The position numbers and the translations under genes are program-made. Positions 39,493-49,106 of a stretch of DNA of 63,520 nt are shown here, piece after piece. This stretch comes from Nonomuraea aridisoli (GTDB lineage Bacteria; Actinomycetota; Actinomycetes; Streptosporangiales; Streptosporangiaceae): NCBI RefSeq assembly GCF_003236395.1, contig NZ_POUD01000017.1, forward strand, positions 1 through 63,520. The letters run 5' to 3'. Position 1 is the first letter of the stretch. Each line of letters opens with the position of its first letter. Below the pieces are notes generated by a model. It saw only the letters and a program-made list of their open reading frames with translations. It was not told the origin of the DNA and did not search any database.

Positions 39493-40542
39493 ATGAGAGT
39501 CGTTGTGGTGGGAGCCACGGGGAACGTCGGCACCGCCGTCGTGCGCGCACTCGCCGCGGACGACGGCGTGACCTCGATCGTGGGCGTCGCCCGGCGGTTG
39601 CCCGGCTGGCGGGTCGATCGCACCGACTGGCGGCAGGCCGACGTGGCCACCGCCGACCTGACGCGCATCTTCGACGGCGCCGACGCGGTGGTGCACCTGG
39701 CGTGGTTGTTCCAGCCGACCAGGAGCCCCGCGGTCACGTGGCGGGCGAACGTGCTGGGCAGCATGCGGGTCTTCCGCGCGGTCGCCGAGGCCGGGGTGCC
39801 GTCCCTGGTGCACGCCTCGTCCGTGGGGGCGTACTCGCCGGCGCCCAAGGACCAGCCGGTGGACGAGAGCTGGCCCACGCACGGCTGGCCCGGCGCCGCG
39901 TACGGCAGGGAGAAGGCGTACGTCGAGCGGGTGCTCGACGTCTTCGAGCACGACCACCCGAACGTCCGCGTGGTGCGGATGCGCCCCGGGTTCATCTTCC
40001 AGCGGGCGGCGGCCACCGAGCAGCGGCGGTTGTTCGGCGGCCCGTTCGTGCCGGGGCGGATGGTCAGGACGGGACGCGTCCCGTTCATCCCCGACATCCC
40101 CGGGCTGCGGATGCAGGTGCTGCACGCCGACGACGCCGCGCAGGCGTACCGGCTGGCGGTCACCGGGCGGGCGCGGGGCGCGTTCAACCTGGCGGCGGAG
40201 CCGGTGATCGGCCCGAACGAGCTCGCCGGGCTGCTCGGGGCCCGCACGGTGCGGGTGCCGGAGCGCATGGCGAGGGCGGCCATGGCCGCGGGCTGGCACC
40301 TGCGGCTGCTGCCCGCCGCGCCGGGGCTGCTGGAGCTCGTCCTGCGCATGCCGATCATGAAGACCGACCGGGCCAGGGAGGTGCTGGGGTGGACGCCGCG
40401 GCACTCGTCCCTGCAGGCCCTGCGCGAACTGTTCGACGGACTGCACGACGGCGCGGGCATGGAGACCGCCCCGCTGGCGCCCGACAAGGGGCCGGTGGGC
40501 CGGGTCCGCGAGCTCGCGACGGGGATCGGCCGGCGGCCGTGA
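39493..40542 (+). CDS. NAD-dependent epimerase/dehydratase family protein (extended SDR)
   Basis: A 349-residue extended short-chain dehydrogenase. The dinucleotide site is VVVVGATGNVGTAVVRAL, the active site has S and Y-x-x-x-K in HASSVGAYSP and AYGREKAYVE, and a helical C-terminus follows. Substrate unknown; nucleotide sugars or steroid-like compounds are typical. It follows the alcohol dehydrogenase by 52 bases in the same direction, with GCGGAGC before the ATG, and could be co-transcribed with it. Confidence 0.88.
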   Translation: MRVVVVGATGNVGTAVVRALAADDGVTSIVGVARRLPGWRVDRTDWRQADVATADLTRIFDGADAVVHLAWLFQPTRSPAVTWRANVLGSMRVFRAVAEAGVPSLVHASSVGAYSPAPKDQPVDESWPTHGWPGAAYGREKAYVERVLDVFEHDHPNVRVVRMRPGFIFQRAAATEQRRLFGGPFVPGRMVRTGRVPFIPDIPGLRMQVLHADDAAQAYRLAVTGRARGAFNLAAEPVIGPNELAGLLGARTVRVPERMARAAMAAGWHLRLLPAAPGLLELVLRMPIMKTDRAREVLGWTPRHSSLQALRELFDGLHDGAGMETAPLAPDKGPVGRVRELATGIGRRP

Positions 40543-40646
40543 CGTCATGATCCCGCGCAGCCCGTTCCCCGCAGGCGAGGGAGAGGGCTGCGCGGGGCGT
40601 TCCGCGTCGTCCGGGATGAGTCGTCCGCGATGACACGAGGAGACGC

Positions 40647-41111
40647 ATGCGAACGCTGATGGCCGAACCCTTCACCGAGCGGGACGTGACCCGGCTGCGC
40701 CGCGCGGTGGCGGAGAAGGCCGAGCAGGCGGGACTGCACGGCTCACGCCGGGACGACTTCGTGCTGGCCGTCCACGAGAGCGTCGTCAACGTCGTCGAGC
40801 ACGCCGGCGGCCGCGGGTTCCTCAAACTGTGGACGGTGAACGGCGTCGTCTGCTCCGAGACGACCGACCACGGCACCGGCATCCCCGAGGCGTACGTACG
40901 GGGGGACCGCCTGCCCTCCGAACGCGCCGACTACGGAAGGGGCATCTTCCTGATCCGCCACCTGTGCGACGAGGCCGACTTCCGCACCGGCCCCGACGGC
41001 ACGACGGTCCGGCTGACCATGCGGTTACCGCGCCGGAGGGTCCGCGGGGGCATGCGAGGGATCCGGGTGCAGGCGCCCGGATCCCGGCTCCTCGGCCGCT
41101 TCACCCACTGA
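40647..41111 (+). CDS. RsbW-like anti-sigma factor ATPase/kinase
   Basis: A 154-residue GHKL ATPase of the HATPase_c_2/RsbW type. N-box HESVVNVVEHAGG, G1 box DHGTGIPE and G2 box YGRGIFLIRHLCDE are all present, so ATP binding is expected. Such proteins bind a sigma factor and phosphorylate STAS antagonists such as those at 31708 and 58231. No sigma factor gene adjoins it. The basic C-terminal tail (RRRVRGGMRGIRVQ) is unusual. The ATG follows ACACGAGGAGACGC. Confidence 0.88.
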   Translation: MRTLMAEPFTERDVTRLRRAVAEKAEQAGLHGSRRDDFVLAVHESVVNVVEHAGGRGFLKLWTVNGVVCSETTDHGTGIPEAYVRGDRLPSERADYGRGIFLIRHLCDEADFRTGPDGTTVRLTMRLPRRRVRGGMRGIRVQAPGSRLLGRFTH

Positions 41112-41188
41112 TCCCGTCCCCCTGACCTGGCCCGTCTGACCTGGCAGGCCGCCAGGTAGTCTCGAGGGGACGGAAAGGGATCACTACG

Positions 41189-42088
41189 TTGAGCGGCGAG
41201 AAGCTTTCCCCCGGGATCATCTCTCCCGTCCGGCGCATCGGTCGGCGGGAGTTCGACTTCGAGCGCCAGGTGGCGATCATGGCCATCGTCAACCGCACCC
41301 CCAACTCCTTCCACGACCAGGGCCGCACCTTCGCGCTCGACCACGCGGTGTCGGCGGCCGTCCAGGCCGTGGATCAGGGGGCCGACTGGGTCGACATCGG
41401 CGGGTTCGCCTTCAGCGCCGCGCAGGATCCGATCGAGGCCGCCGAGGAGATCGACCGGGTCGTGCCGGTCATCACCCGGGTCAGGGCCGCCACCGACGCC
41501 GTGATCTCGGTCGACACCCACCGGCCCGAGGTGGCCAGGGCGGCCGTCGAGGCCGGGGCCGACGTCATCAACGACACCAACGGCCTGCGCGAGCCGGGCA
41601 TGGCCGAGGTCGCCGCCGAGACGGGCGCCACGGTGGTGGTCACGCACAGCCTCGGCGGCCCCGGCCGCCGCGTCTTCCGGCCGAGCTACGCCGACGTCGT
41701 CGCCGAGGTGGCCGCGTTTCTGCGGGAGCGGGTCGCGTACGCGCTGAAGGCCGGCATCGGGCCCGACAAGATCATCATCGACCCCGGGCACGACCTGAAC
41801 AAGAACACCTTCCACTCCCTCGAACTGACGCGCCGGCTCGAGGAGATCACCTCGATCGGATACCCGACGCTGGTGGCGCTGTCCAACAAGGACTTCATCG
41901 GCGAGACCCTCGACCGGCCCCAGGGCCGGCGGACTGAGGGCACGATCGCCGCCAACGTGGTCTCCATCCTCAAGGGCGCCCGCATCCTGCGCGTGCACGA
42001 CGTGGCCGCGACGGTCGCGTCCGTCCGCATGACCGAGGCCGTGCTCGGGTGGCGCGGCCCGCTGGCGCCCAGTCACAACCTGGCCTGA
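41189..42088 (+). CDS. folP2: Dihydropteroate synthase-like protein, FolP2 type
   Basis: A 299-residue TIM-barrel of the dihydropteroate synthase family. Family elements: IVNRTPNSFHDQG (canonical enzymes read VNVTPDSFSDGG), WVDIGGFAFS, ISVDTHRPEVARAA, VINDTNGL, IIIDPGHDLNKN, and NKDFIGETL in place of the usual S-R-K-x-F loop. The altered loops match the mycobacterial FolP2 paralogue, which lacks dihydropteroate synthase activity (from memory), so a role in folate synthesis is doubtful. The start is TTG with AAGGGA eight bases upstream. The DUF1992 gene follows after 12 bases. Confidence 0.85.
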   Translation: MSGEKLSPGIISPVRRIGRREFDFERQVAIMAIVNRTPNSFHDQGRTFALDHAVSAAVQAVDQGADWVDIGGFAFSAAQDPIEAAEEIDRVVPVITRVRAATDAVISVDTHRPEVARAAVEAGADVINDTNGLREPGMAEVAAETGATVVVTHSLGGPGRRVFRPSYADVVAEVAAFLRERVAYALKAGIGPDKIIIDPGHDLNKNTFHSLELTRRLEEITSIGYPTLVALSNKDFIGETLDRPQGRRTEGTIAANVVSILKGARILRVHDVAATVASVRMTEAVLGWRGPLAPSHNLA

Positions 42089-42100
42089 GGAGGTCCGTCC

Positions 42101-42499
42101 ATGAGCGATCGCAAGCCCATCGGCCTTCCGTTCGAGACCTGGATCGACCGGCAGATCCGTGAGGCGGAGCAGCGCGGCGAGTTCGACGACCTGCCGGGCA
42201 AGGGCAAGCCGCTGCCCGGGCTCGACCGGCACCTCGACGAGATGTGGTGGATCAAGCAGAAGATCGAGAGCGAGGGGCTGTCCATGCCCCTGCCGCCCAC
42301 CCTGGCGCTGCGCAAGGAGGCGGAGCAGGCGCTGGCCGAGGCGCGCGGCGCGCGTTCCGAGGCCGAGGTGCGGCAGATCCTCGAGGACATCAACCACAGG
42401 ATCCGCGAGGCGATCAGAACCGGCCTGTCCGGCCCTCCGCTCAACCTGATGCCGTACGACGTGGACACGATCGTCTCGGAGTGGCGCAGGAATCGCTAG
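42101..42499 (+). CDS. DUF1992 (DnaJ homologue subfamily C member 28-like) protein
   Basis: A 132-residue protein consisting of one DUF1992 domain: the signature W-I-D-R-Q-I-R-E-A followed by G-E-F-D-D-L-P-G-K-G-K-P-L. No J-domain is present. Function unknown; eukaryotic relatives carry a J-domain. GAGGAGG lies just upstream of the ATG. It forms a small operon with the FolP2-like gene. Its stop shares the palindrome CTAG with the convergent ABC permease gene, so the two stops overlap in four bases. Confidence 0.9.
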   Translation: MSDRKPIGLPFETWIDRQIREAEQRGEFDDLPGKGKPLPGLDRHLDEMWWIKQKIESEGLSMPLPPTLALRKEAEQALAEARGARSEAEVRQILEDINHRIREAIRTGLSGPPLNLMPYDVDTIVSEWRRNR

Positions 42500-44283
42500 T
42501 GTTCGGCGCTGAGGGTCTGCGCGACCGAGCGGCGGGCCGCCAGGCGGGCGGGCAGGGCGGTGAGCGCCGCCGTCGCCAGGAGGGTCGCGAGTGCGGCGCC
42601 GAGCATCCAGGAGAGCGGGGGGTCCACCGCGTTCCTGGCGGAGAAGAGCGAGAGCAGGCCGAGGCCCAGAGGGACGCCGAGCACGGCGCCGGGCAGGCTG
42701 GGCAGGAGCTGGGCGGTGGACAACCCCGCGGAGACCTGCCCCGGAGTGGCGCCGAGCGTACGCGCGATGGCCATGTTCGCCCGGGCCTCCATGGCGATGG
42801 TCCAGGTGAGCGTGATGGTGTTCACGACAGCGAGGGCGATCAGGAGACTGGTGACGGTGAGCATCAGCAGGCGGTCCTGCTCGCCCCGCAGGTTGGGCAG
42901 GGCCGAGGAGTCGCCCAGGCCGTAGCCCCTCTCCGGCTGGACGTGGATGGCCAGCAGAGCGACGATCGCGATGACCGTGGTGGCGGTGGAGCATGCCTGC
43001 AGCACGGCGCGGCCCGGTCGGCGGGCGGTCAGCCGTAGCCCGAGCAGCAGCGGCGTGGGCAGCAGCGCCGACAACGCGGTGAGCCAGGGCCGATGACGGG
43101 GCCGGTGCGCGGTGACGGTCAGCGCCGTGACGGTCGCCGTTCGCATGGCCCGCAGGGTGGGACGCAGTGTGGACAACACCGCCACCGCCACCGCGAGCAC
43201 GGTCGCCGTGGCGACGGTGGCGCCGGTCAGCCCGGCGGCGTCGCCGATCCGGCTGGCGGTGGGGCTGGCGATGACAGGCGCGGTCAGGCGGGCGATCGTC
43301 AGCCCGAGCGCGCCGCCGGCCAGCGCCAGCGCCAGGTACTCGGTGAGCAGGACGGTGGCGACCAGGCCCGGGGTTGCGCCGACGGCCTTGAGCAGCCCGG
43401 CCCGGCGCGTCTGCTCGACGGCGCGTCCCGCGGCCAGCGCCGCCACTCCGGTGACGGCCAGGAAGCTGAGCAGCCAGCCCCCGACGACCAGGATCGGCCG
43501 GCTGTTCCTGAGGATGACCATGTCCTGTTGGGCCTTGAACTGCCAGGAGTGGAAGGTGACCCTGACGGTGGAGACGGGGTGGGCCTCGCGGAAGGCCTCG
43601 GTGCGGGCGGGGTCGCGCAGCTTGAGGTCCAGGGCCGTGGTCACCGGGAGATCCTGGGCCGACGCCAGTGCCCAGGCGTCCGATCGCGTCATCCAGGCCA
43701 GGCCGGTGTAGTCGCTGGGGCCGCCGCCCGGGCCGATCTGCGCCGCCCAGGGGTAGATGGAGGTGGCCGCGGTGACGGCGATCCCGACGACGGGGTACGA
43801 CCGGCCGGCGATGGTGACGCGGTCGCCGACGCCGACGCCCAGCGCGGTGGCGAAGCCGCGTTCGAGGACCGTGCCGCCGTTGCGCACCCAACGCCCCGAG
43901 GTCACCAGCGGCCGGTTGACCGCGCCGGGCGTCTCGGCGAAGCCGTGCACCACCACGGGGGACGAAATGGAGTCGCGGGTGGTGAGGTCGGCGTAGACGA
44001 TGCGGTAGGGGCCGTGGTGGGCGACCACTTCGGGGGCGTCCGCCAGCGCGGTCAGGGCCGCGGTCACGTCGGGGCCCGTGTCGCCGGAGAGCGCCACCAC
44101 GTCCGGCCCGGCGGTGGCCGCGCGGGTCTGCTCGTACAGCGCGTCGCTCACGCCGCGCAGCGACAGCCCCAGGGCCATCGTCGCGGTGGCCACGGCCACC
44201 GCGAGCAGGAGCATCAGGGCCTGGGCCTTGTGTCGCCGCACGTCGGCCAGCACCAGGCGCACGACGAGCACGACGGAGCCCAC
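42496..44283 (-). CDS. ABC transporter permease, FtsX/MacB-like
   Basis: A 595-residue membrane protein with an N-terminal anchor helix (about 15-37), a long extracytoplasmic domain (40-230), then three more helices with an FtsX-like core ([30 protein letters not shown]), a central region and a C-terminal FtsX repeat ([20 protein letters not shown]). Two FtsX-like halves are usual for exporters of lipids, peptides or antibiotics. I chose the GTG five bases after the ATPase stop, with GGAGG ten bases upstream; the frame stays open further upstream but overlaps the ATPase gene. Confidence 0.86.
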   Translation of the reverse strand: MGSVVLVVRLVLADVRRHKAQALMLLLAVAVATATMALGLSLRGVSDALYEQTRAATAGPDVVALSGDTGPDVTAALTALADAPEVVAHHGPYRIVYADLTTRDSISSPVVVHGFAETPGAVNRPLVTSGRWVRNGGTVLERGFATALGVGVGDRVTIAGRSYPVVGIAVTAATSIYPWAAQIGPGGGPSDYTGLAWMTRSDAWALASAQDLPVTTALDLKLRDPARTEAFREAHPVSTVRVTFHSWQFKAQQDMVILRNSRPILVVGGWLLSFLAVTGVAALAAGRAVEQTRRAGLLKAVGATPGLVATVLLTEYLALALAGGALGLTIARLTAPVIASPTASRIGDAAGLTGATVATATVLAVAVAVLSTLRPTLRAMRTATVTALTVTAHRPRHRPWLTALSALLPTPLLLGLRLTARRPGRAVLQACSTATTVIAIVALLAIHVQPERGYGLGDSSALPNLRGEQDRLLMLTVTSLLIALAVVNTITLTWTIAMEARANMAIARTLGATPGQVSAGLSTAQLLPSLPGAVLGVPLGLGLLSLFSARNAVDPPLSWMLGAALATLLATAALTALPARLAARRSVAQTLSAEH

Positions 44284-44288
44284 GGCGG

Positions 44289-45020
44289 TCAGCCCTCCAG
44301 CCCGATCAGCCCGCCGAGCCACCCGGTGCCGGTGCCGGCCAGCCGCGTGTCGTCGACGAACATCCCGTCGCGCATCGAGACCAGCCGGTCGGCGCTGGCC
44401 GCGACCCGCTCGTCGTGCGTGACGATCACGAGGGTCTGGCCCTCCGCGCGCAGGTCCTCGAAGATCCGCAGCACGTCGAGGGTCGCCGCGGTGTCGAGGT
44501 TGCCGGTCGGCTCGTCGGCCAGGACGACCAGCGGCTCGTTGACCAGGGCGCGGGCGATGGCGACCCGCTGGCGTTGCCCGCCGGACAGCTCCGAGGGCAG
44601 ATGGCGGGCGCGGGCGGTGAGCCCCACCCGCTCCAGCAGGTCGCCCGCGCGCCGCCTGGCCTCCCGCCGCGAGCAGCCGGCCAGCAGCGCGGGCAGCTCG
44701 ACGTTCTCGGCCGCCGACAGCTCCTCCACCAGGTGGAACGCCTGGAAGACGAACCCGATCGACCGCCGCCGCAGCCGCGCCAGGGCGCGCTCGGTCAGGG
44801 TGTCGACGCGCCGCCCGGCCAGCCACACCTCCCCATCGGTGGGCCGCTCCAGGCCGCCCAGCAGATGCAGCAGGGTGGACTTGCCGCAGCCGCTCGGCCC
44901 CATCACCGCCAGCGTCTGCCCCTGGGGCACCTCCAGGTCGACCGCGTCGACCGCGCGGACCCGGCTCTGGCCCTGACCGTGCTCTTTCACCAGGCCGCGG
45001 ACCCGGACCACCACGTTCAT
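44289..45020 (-). CDS. ABC transporter ATP-binding protein (MacB/LolD-like)
   Basis: A 243-residue ABC ATPase. Walker [10 protein letters not shown], signature [15 protein letters not shown], Walker [14 protein letters not shown] and the H-loop [10 protein letters not shown] are intact. It drives the FtsX-like permease encoded five bases downstream. The ATG overlaps the stop of the PadR gene (ATGA), so the three genes form one operon whose regulator is the first gene. Confidence 0.95.
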   Translation of the reverse strand: MNVVVRVRGLVKEHGQGQSRVRAVDAVDLEVPQGQTLAVMGPSGCGKSTLLHLLGGLERPTDGEVWLAGRRVDTLTERALARLRRRSIGFVFQAFHLVEELSAAENVELPALLAGCSRREARRRAGDLLERVGLTARARHLPSELSGGQRQRVAIARALVNEPLVVLADEPTGNLDTAATLDVLRIFEDLRAEGQTLVIVTHDERVAASADRLVSMRDGMFVDDTRLAGTGTGWLGGLIGLEG

Positions 45021-45550
45021 GCGTCCTCAGCTTCGCGATCCACCTTGGACCACGCCTGCTCGCAGGCCGCCAACCAGCGCAGGTCCGCCTGCAGCCGCAG
45101 CACGATCCCCTCCAGCAGCAGGGCGGCGGGCGATCCCGCCGGCTCGGCCAGCAGCGCGTGCTGCGCCTCGCGCAGGCGGCGCAGCAGCTCGCGGCGCTGC
45201 GCCGCCACGAGCTCGACCGGGTCGGCGAGGCGGGTCGCGGCCGCCGCGACGAGCTTGAGATGGAACTCCGCCAGGTCCGGCTTCGGCCAGTCCACCTCGA
45301 TCAGCCAGGCCGCCACCCGCTCCTGCCCGGCCGGCGTCAGCGCATAGACCTTGCGCTCCGGCCGCTCGGGCAGGCCGTGTGCCCGCTCGGAGACGACGAG
45401 CCCGGCCTTCTCCAGCCGGGCCAGCGTCACGTAGATCTGGCCGGGGTTCATCGACTCGCCCAGCGGGCCGAGGCTCTGCCGCAGCCGGGCGCGCAGGCCG
45501 TATCCGTGCGACGGCTCTTTGGCGAGCATCGCCAGCACTGCGTCTTGCAT
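45017..45550 (-). CDS. PadR family transcriptional regulator
   Basis: A 177-residue PadR repressor: winged helix at 1-75 (LAMLAKEPSHGYGLRARL, GQIYVTLARLEKAGLVVSE) and a C-terminal coiled dimerisation region (85-177). It heads the ABC exporter operon, as in many systems where the exported compound relieves repression. GGGGG lies five bases before the ATG. Dyad-like CTAAC...GTTAG flanks the probable -10 region. Confidence 0.93.
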   Translation of the reverse strand: MQDAVLAMLAKEPSHGYGLRARLRQSLGPLGESMNPGQIYVTLARLEKAGLVVSERAHGLPERPERKVYALTPAGQERVAAWLIEVDWPKPDLAEFHLKLVAAAATRLADPVELVAAQRRELLRRLREAQHALLAEPAGSPAALLLEGIVLRLQADLRWLAACEQAWSKVDREAEDA

Positions 45551-45574
45551 GCGGACCCCCTAACGGTGAGCTAA

Positions 45575-45604
45575 TAGATAGCGGTTAGCCGTAAGGGGCG
45601 TCAA
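45575..45604 (-). promoter_or_regulatory. Promoter of the PadR-ABC operon
   Basis: On the minus strand TTGACG (45604-45599) and TATCTA (45580-45575) are 18 bases apart, 25 bases before the padR ATG. An inverted repeat with ends CTAAC and GTTAG (about 45560-45588) overlaps the -10 box and is a candidate operator. Confidence 0.5.
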
Positions 45605-45665
45605 ACTGGCGCGAAACCACGAAACCGGGCCCAGGGCCCCCTGGGCCCGGCGGGTCATCCGAAAC

Positions 45666-46562
45666 TCAGCCGCAGTGTTCGAAGGGGCTCGTGTACGAGC
45701 TGCTGCCGATCGAGCCGCCCCACCTGACGCACTGTCCTGGAGCGGAGCGACTGACCGGCCCGGCGTAGTAGCCGTAGCTGCCGGAGTCGGTCGCTCTGGC
45801 CTCGCCCTGCGGTTCGAGGAAGGCCGACATCGACGAGGCGGTGCCGACATTCGTCGTCTTCAGCGTCGTGACGCAGTTGTAGCCGTTGCCGGAGTTGTAG
45901 AGCAGGTACGTGCGGCCACCGGTGAGAGCGGCCGAGTCGATGACCGCGTAACCGCTGCCGCAGACCTCTTCCGGCGTGTAGGGGTTGGTGCCGCCGCCGC
46001 AGGAGTTGGTGCTGGTGACGGCCTTGCGCTGGCCCAGGGACACGGTCACGCCGTCCACGGTCGGGCTGGTGTCGACCGCGCCGGTGGAGGTGCGCTGCTC
46101 GTAGTGCAGGTGCGGGGCGGTGCTGCCGCCCGTCGAGCCGACGGTGCCGATCACGGTGCCCTGGCTGACGCTCATCGAGCCGCCGGCCGCGCGCACCATC
46201 GTGGCGAGGTGGGCGTAGCGGGTCCTGGTGCCGTCGCTGTGACGGACCTCCACCCACTTGCCGTAGCTCGTGCTGCCCGCGTCGTTGAAGTAGGCGGTGC
46301 CCCCGGCGGTGGCGCGTACGGTCTCGCCGTTGATGGCGTCGCTGCCGTAACTCTGCCAGTCGATGGAGCCTGACGGGTTGTGCGAGGGGGTCCAGTTGTT
46401 GGCGTAGAACGTCTTGCCGCAGTTGAACGGGCTCTTGTGGGTGGCGAGGACGCCGGTGCTCCGCGCCGATGCGGATTGGGGGAGCAGGGCCGTCGCCAGG
46501 GTGACCAGCAGGGCCACGGCGGCGGAGGTACGGATCGGTAACCGGCTGAGGGAACTGATCAT
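45666..46562 (-). CDS. Secreted M23 (LytM) peptidase with SapA-like C-terminal domain
   Basis: A 298-residue exported protein. Signal peptide 1-33 (ends SASA). The M23 lasso-fold domain is at about 45-175, with zinc ligands in HNPSGSIDWQ and APHLHYEQ and a further histidine in RYAHLATM. A second domain (about 200-298: CGSGYAVIDSAALTGG ... YYAGPV ... CVRWGG) resembles the spore-associated protein A family. It probably cuts peptidoglycan cross-links during growth or sporulation, with the second domain guiding location (inference). An own promoter lies upstream. Confidence 0.88.
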   Translation of the reverse strand: MISSLSRLPIRTSAAVALLVTLATALLPQSASARSTGVLATHKSPFNCGKTFYANNWTPSHNPSGSIDWQSYGSDAINGETVRATAGGTAYFNDAGSTSYGKWVEVRHSDGTRTRYAHLATMVRAAGGSMSVSQGTVIGTVGSTGGSTAPHLHYEQRTSTGAVDTSPTVDGVTVSLGQRKAVTSTNSCGGGTNPYTPEEVCGSGYAVIDSAALTGGRTYLLYNSGNGYNCVTTLKTTNVGTASSMSAFLEPQGEARATDSGSYGYYAGPVSRSAPGQCVRWGGSIGSSSYTSPFEHCG

Positions 46563-46619
46563 GGGGACTACTCACCTTCTCTGGACAGGTGGGTAAGTGG
46601 GGGCGCCCCGTTGATCAGG

Positions 46620-46648
46620 AACATAGACCCGAAACTTCTTTTCATCAA
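46620..46648 (-). promoter_or_regulatory. Promoter of the M23 peptidase gene
   Basis: On the minus strand TTGATG (46648-46643) and TATGTT (46625-46620) are 17 bases apart, about 58 bases before the ATG. The region is notably AT-rich for this genome. Confidence 0.6.
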
Positions 46649-46701
46649 TCCCTGTTTGAATGAAAACTTTACGACGTCCTGTTGATGGCCGATCGACGTG
46701 C

Positions 46702-46730
46702 GGGAGAGGCCCGGGTGGCGGGCCTCTCCC
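46702..46730 (-). terminator. Terminator after the GH6 cellulase gene
   Basis: A perfect 12-bp stem, GGGAGAGGCCCG (46702-46713) with CGGGCCTCTCCC (46719-46730), and a five-base loop, starting seven bases past the cellulase stop at 46737. Confidence 0.85.
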
Positions 46731-46736
46731 GGCCTT

Positions 46737-49079
46737 TCAGTCGATGGGCGGGTAGGCGTTCTGGAGGAGTTCGCGGAACTGGGCGGGGAACCACTGGCCT
46801 GACAGCGGGGCGTCGGGGAGGGCGCCCGACGGGTTGTTGCCGTTCAGGTCGTTGCCCCCGTACGTCGGGTCGCACATTCGGTCGAAGCGCTTGCCCTCGT
46901 CGTTCTCGATCTCCCTGCTGGAGCCGTCCGACTCGCCCGGCGGCTTCACCCAGACGTAGGCGTCGAAGCCGGCCGCGGGGGCGGCGGTGGGACGGATGCC
47001 CATGCCCGCGCCGCTCTGGTTGCACCAGTTGCCGGCGTGGATGCGCTGGTCGACGCGGGACTCGTCGACGAAGACGTCCACATCCGTGGAGGTGCTGGGG
47101 CCGGTCGGGCGGGCGCTGCCGCCCCAGCCGTTGCGGGAGGTGTCGATCAGCATGCCGAGCCCGTCGTCGAAGCCCCGGCCGACGAGCGCGGAGCGCAGGG
47201 CGGCGGCGAAGCTCTGCTCGTCGACGTACTGGTTCCAGTCCACCCAGGTCGAGTCCCGGACGGACGTGCCGTTCACGGTGGTGTTGACCGTGAAGTGCGG
47301 TTCGGTGGTGGCCGAGTAGTTGGCGGTGTTGACGATGAAGCCGTCCACGCTGTCCACACCCGCGGCGGTGCCGGTGGCCATGCTGTGGAAGAGGTTCACC
47401 GCCGGGGCGAAGTTCGAGTCCCAGCCGAGCCAGCCGTGGTGCCCGGCGTCCACGTACGTGTAGACGTTCGGGATGGCGTGCAGCCGGTCGAGGGCGTAGC
47501 GGACGCCGTCCACGTAGCCGCCGGCGCCGTTGGCCTCCTGGCACTTGGGCACGCTCAGGTTGGTGACCAGGTTCGGCAGGGAGTCGGGTTCGATGATCGT
47601 GACGATGCGCAGGTTCGCGTACGCGGGGTCGCCGAGGATGGCGGCGATCGGGTCGATGTACTGCGTCCTGTAGCGGTTGAACCCGTCCTCGGCGATGAGC
47701 AGCTCGCCGCTGGAGGCCAGCGCCGAGCAGTCGCGGTTGGGCAGGTTGTAGACGACGACCTGGATGGTCAGCGGCGCCGAGCCGTTGGCGGCGTCCTGCC
47801 GGACGGCCTCGTCCATGTGGGCGCGCAGGCCCATGGCCGACGACGATCCGCCGATGGCCGCGATGCGGTCCATCCACACGGCGGTGGAGACGTCCGACAC
47901 GGCGTCGCCGCCGGGCTCGGCCGCGGCCTTGGCCGCCCAGTTCGGGTTGACGTAGCCGGTCGCCCCGGCGTACGGGTTCTCGACGTGGCCCGGCGTGCTG
48001 CCGCCGTCGTCGTCGGCCTCGGTGGCGGTGACCGTGCGCGAGGTCAGGCCGGGAGCGGCGACGGTGAACGCACGGGTGCCGTTGTCCGTGTCGGCGTCCT
48101 GGGCGGCGGCCAGGGTGACCGTCTGCGGGGTGTTCCAGTTCTGCGGCGTGAAGGTGAGGCCGCCCCCGGCGGAGACGGTGAGGTTCGTGTCGCCGCCGCC
48201 CGCGGTGGTGGTGACGGTCACGTTCGCGTCGGGCCGGGCGGCCAGACGTACGGTGTACGTGCCGGTCGAGCCCTCCGGCACCGTCACCGACGCCGGGGTC
48301 ACGATGATCGCCTGCTCCACCGTGGAGTCGTCGTCCACCTCGGTCGCGTTGACCGTGGCTCCGGTCACGCCGGTGCCGGCGAGGCTGAACGCGGCCGTGC
48401 CCGCGGTGGTGTCGGCGTCCTGGGCGGCGGCCAGGGTGACCGTCTGCGGGGTGTTCCAGTTCTGCGGGGTGAAGGTCAGGCTCGCCCCGGAGGCGACGGT
48501 GAGGTCGGCGTCGCCGCCCGTCCTGGTGGTGGTGACGGTGACGTTCGCGGACGGCGCCGCCGACAGCCGGGCGGTGAACGTCGCCGTGCCGCCCTCGTTC
48601 ACCGCGACCGACCCGGCCGAGGTGACCACCGACGGGGTGGTCGGCGTCGTGCCGCCGCAGGCGGTGCCGTTGACGCTGAACGCCGTCGGGTTCGGGTTGC
48701 CGCCCGACCAAGTGCCGTTGAAGCCGACGCTGACGGACGCGCCGGTGGCCAGGTCACCGTTGTACGCCAGGTTCGTCCCGGTCACCCGGGTGCCCGACTG
48801 GCTCCAGTTCGCACCCCAGCCGCTGGGCGTGTACCGCTGGGTGGTCGTGGGATAGTCGAAGGCCAGCGTCCACGAGGTGAGCGGGTCGCCGGTGTTCCGC
48901 AACGTGATGCTCGCGGTGAAGCCGCCCTGGCCCGGGCTGCTCGTCCACGTGTTGGCGGTGTAGGTCACGTCGCAGGCGACGGCGGCGTTCGCGGCCGTGG
49001 CCTGGCCGGCGACGAGTCCCAGGGCCGCGACGCTGACGGCGGTCATCGTCACGGCCCATCTGCGGAGGCGATGTCTCAC
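46737..49079 (-). CDS. Secreted GH6 cellulase with CBM2 and Calx-beta-like repeats
   Basis: A 780-residue modular cellobiohydrolase or endoglucanase. Signal peptide 1-33, then an N-terminal family 2 cellulose-binding module (about 34-142, bounded by cysteines), two Calx-beta-like repeats (about 150-255 and 258-360, each containing LTFTPQNWNTPQTVTLAAAQ) and a C-terminal GH6 catalytic domain (about 370-780). GH6 motifs include VVVYNLPNRDCSALAS, IIEPDSLPNL and YVDAGHHGWLGWDSN. The repeats form an extended spacer between binding and catalysis. GTG start, with a CebR-type operator 28-41 bases upstream. Confidence 0.94.
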   Translation of the reverse strand: MRHRLRRWAVTMTAVSVAALGLVAGQATAANAAVACDVTYTANTWTSSPGQGGFTASITLRNTGDPLTSWTLAFDYPTTTQRYTPSGWGANWSQSGTRVTGTNLAYNGDLATGASVSVGFNGTWSGGNPNPTAFSVNGTACGGTTPTTPSVVTSAGSVAVNEGGTATFTARLSAAPSANVTVTTTRTGGDADLTVASGASLTFTPQNWNTPQTVTLAAAQDADTTAGTAAFSLAGTGVTGATVNATEVDDDSTVEQAIIVTPASVTVPEGSTGTYTVRLAARPDANVTVTTTAGGGDTNLTVSAGGGLTFTPQNWNTPQTVTLAAAQDADTDNGTRAFTVAAPGLTSRTVTATEADDDGGSTPGHVENPYAGATGYVNPNWAAKAAAEPGGDAVSDVSTAVWMDRIAAIGGSSSAMGLRAHMDEAVRQDAANGSAPLTIQVVVYNLPNRDCSALASSGELLIAEDGFNRYRTQYIDPIAAILGDPAYANLRIVTIIEPDSLPNLVTNLSVPKCQEANGAGGYVDGVRYALDRLHAIPNVYTYVDAGHHGWLGWDSNFAPAVNLFHSMATGTAAGVDSVDGFIVNTANYSATTEPHFTVNTTVNGTSVRDSTWVDWNQYVDEQSFAAALRSALVGRGFDDGLGMLIDTSRNGWGGSARPTGPSTSTDVDVFVDESRVDQRIHAGNWCNQSGAGMGIRPTAAPAAGFDAYVWVKPPGESDGSSREIENDEGKRFDRMCDPTYGGNDLNGNNPSGALPDAPLSGQWFPAQFRELLQNAYPPID

Positions 49080-49106
49080 GGGCGATCATCTCCAGGAATA
49101 GGTGGC

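Noticed and set aside
47400..47430. A tRNA T-loop-like string (GTTCGAGTCC) suggesting a tRNA
   Set aside because: It lies inside the cellulase catalytic domain, and no acceptor or anticodon arms fit around it.
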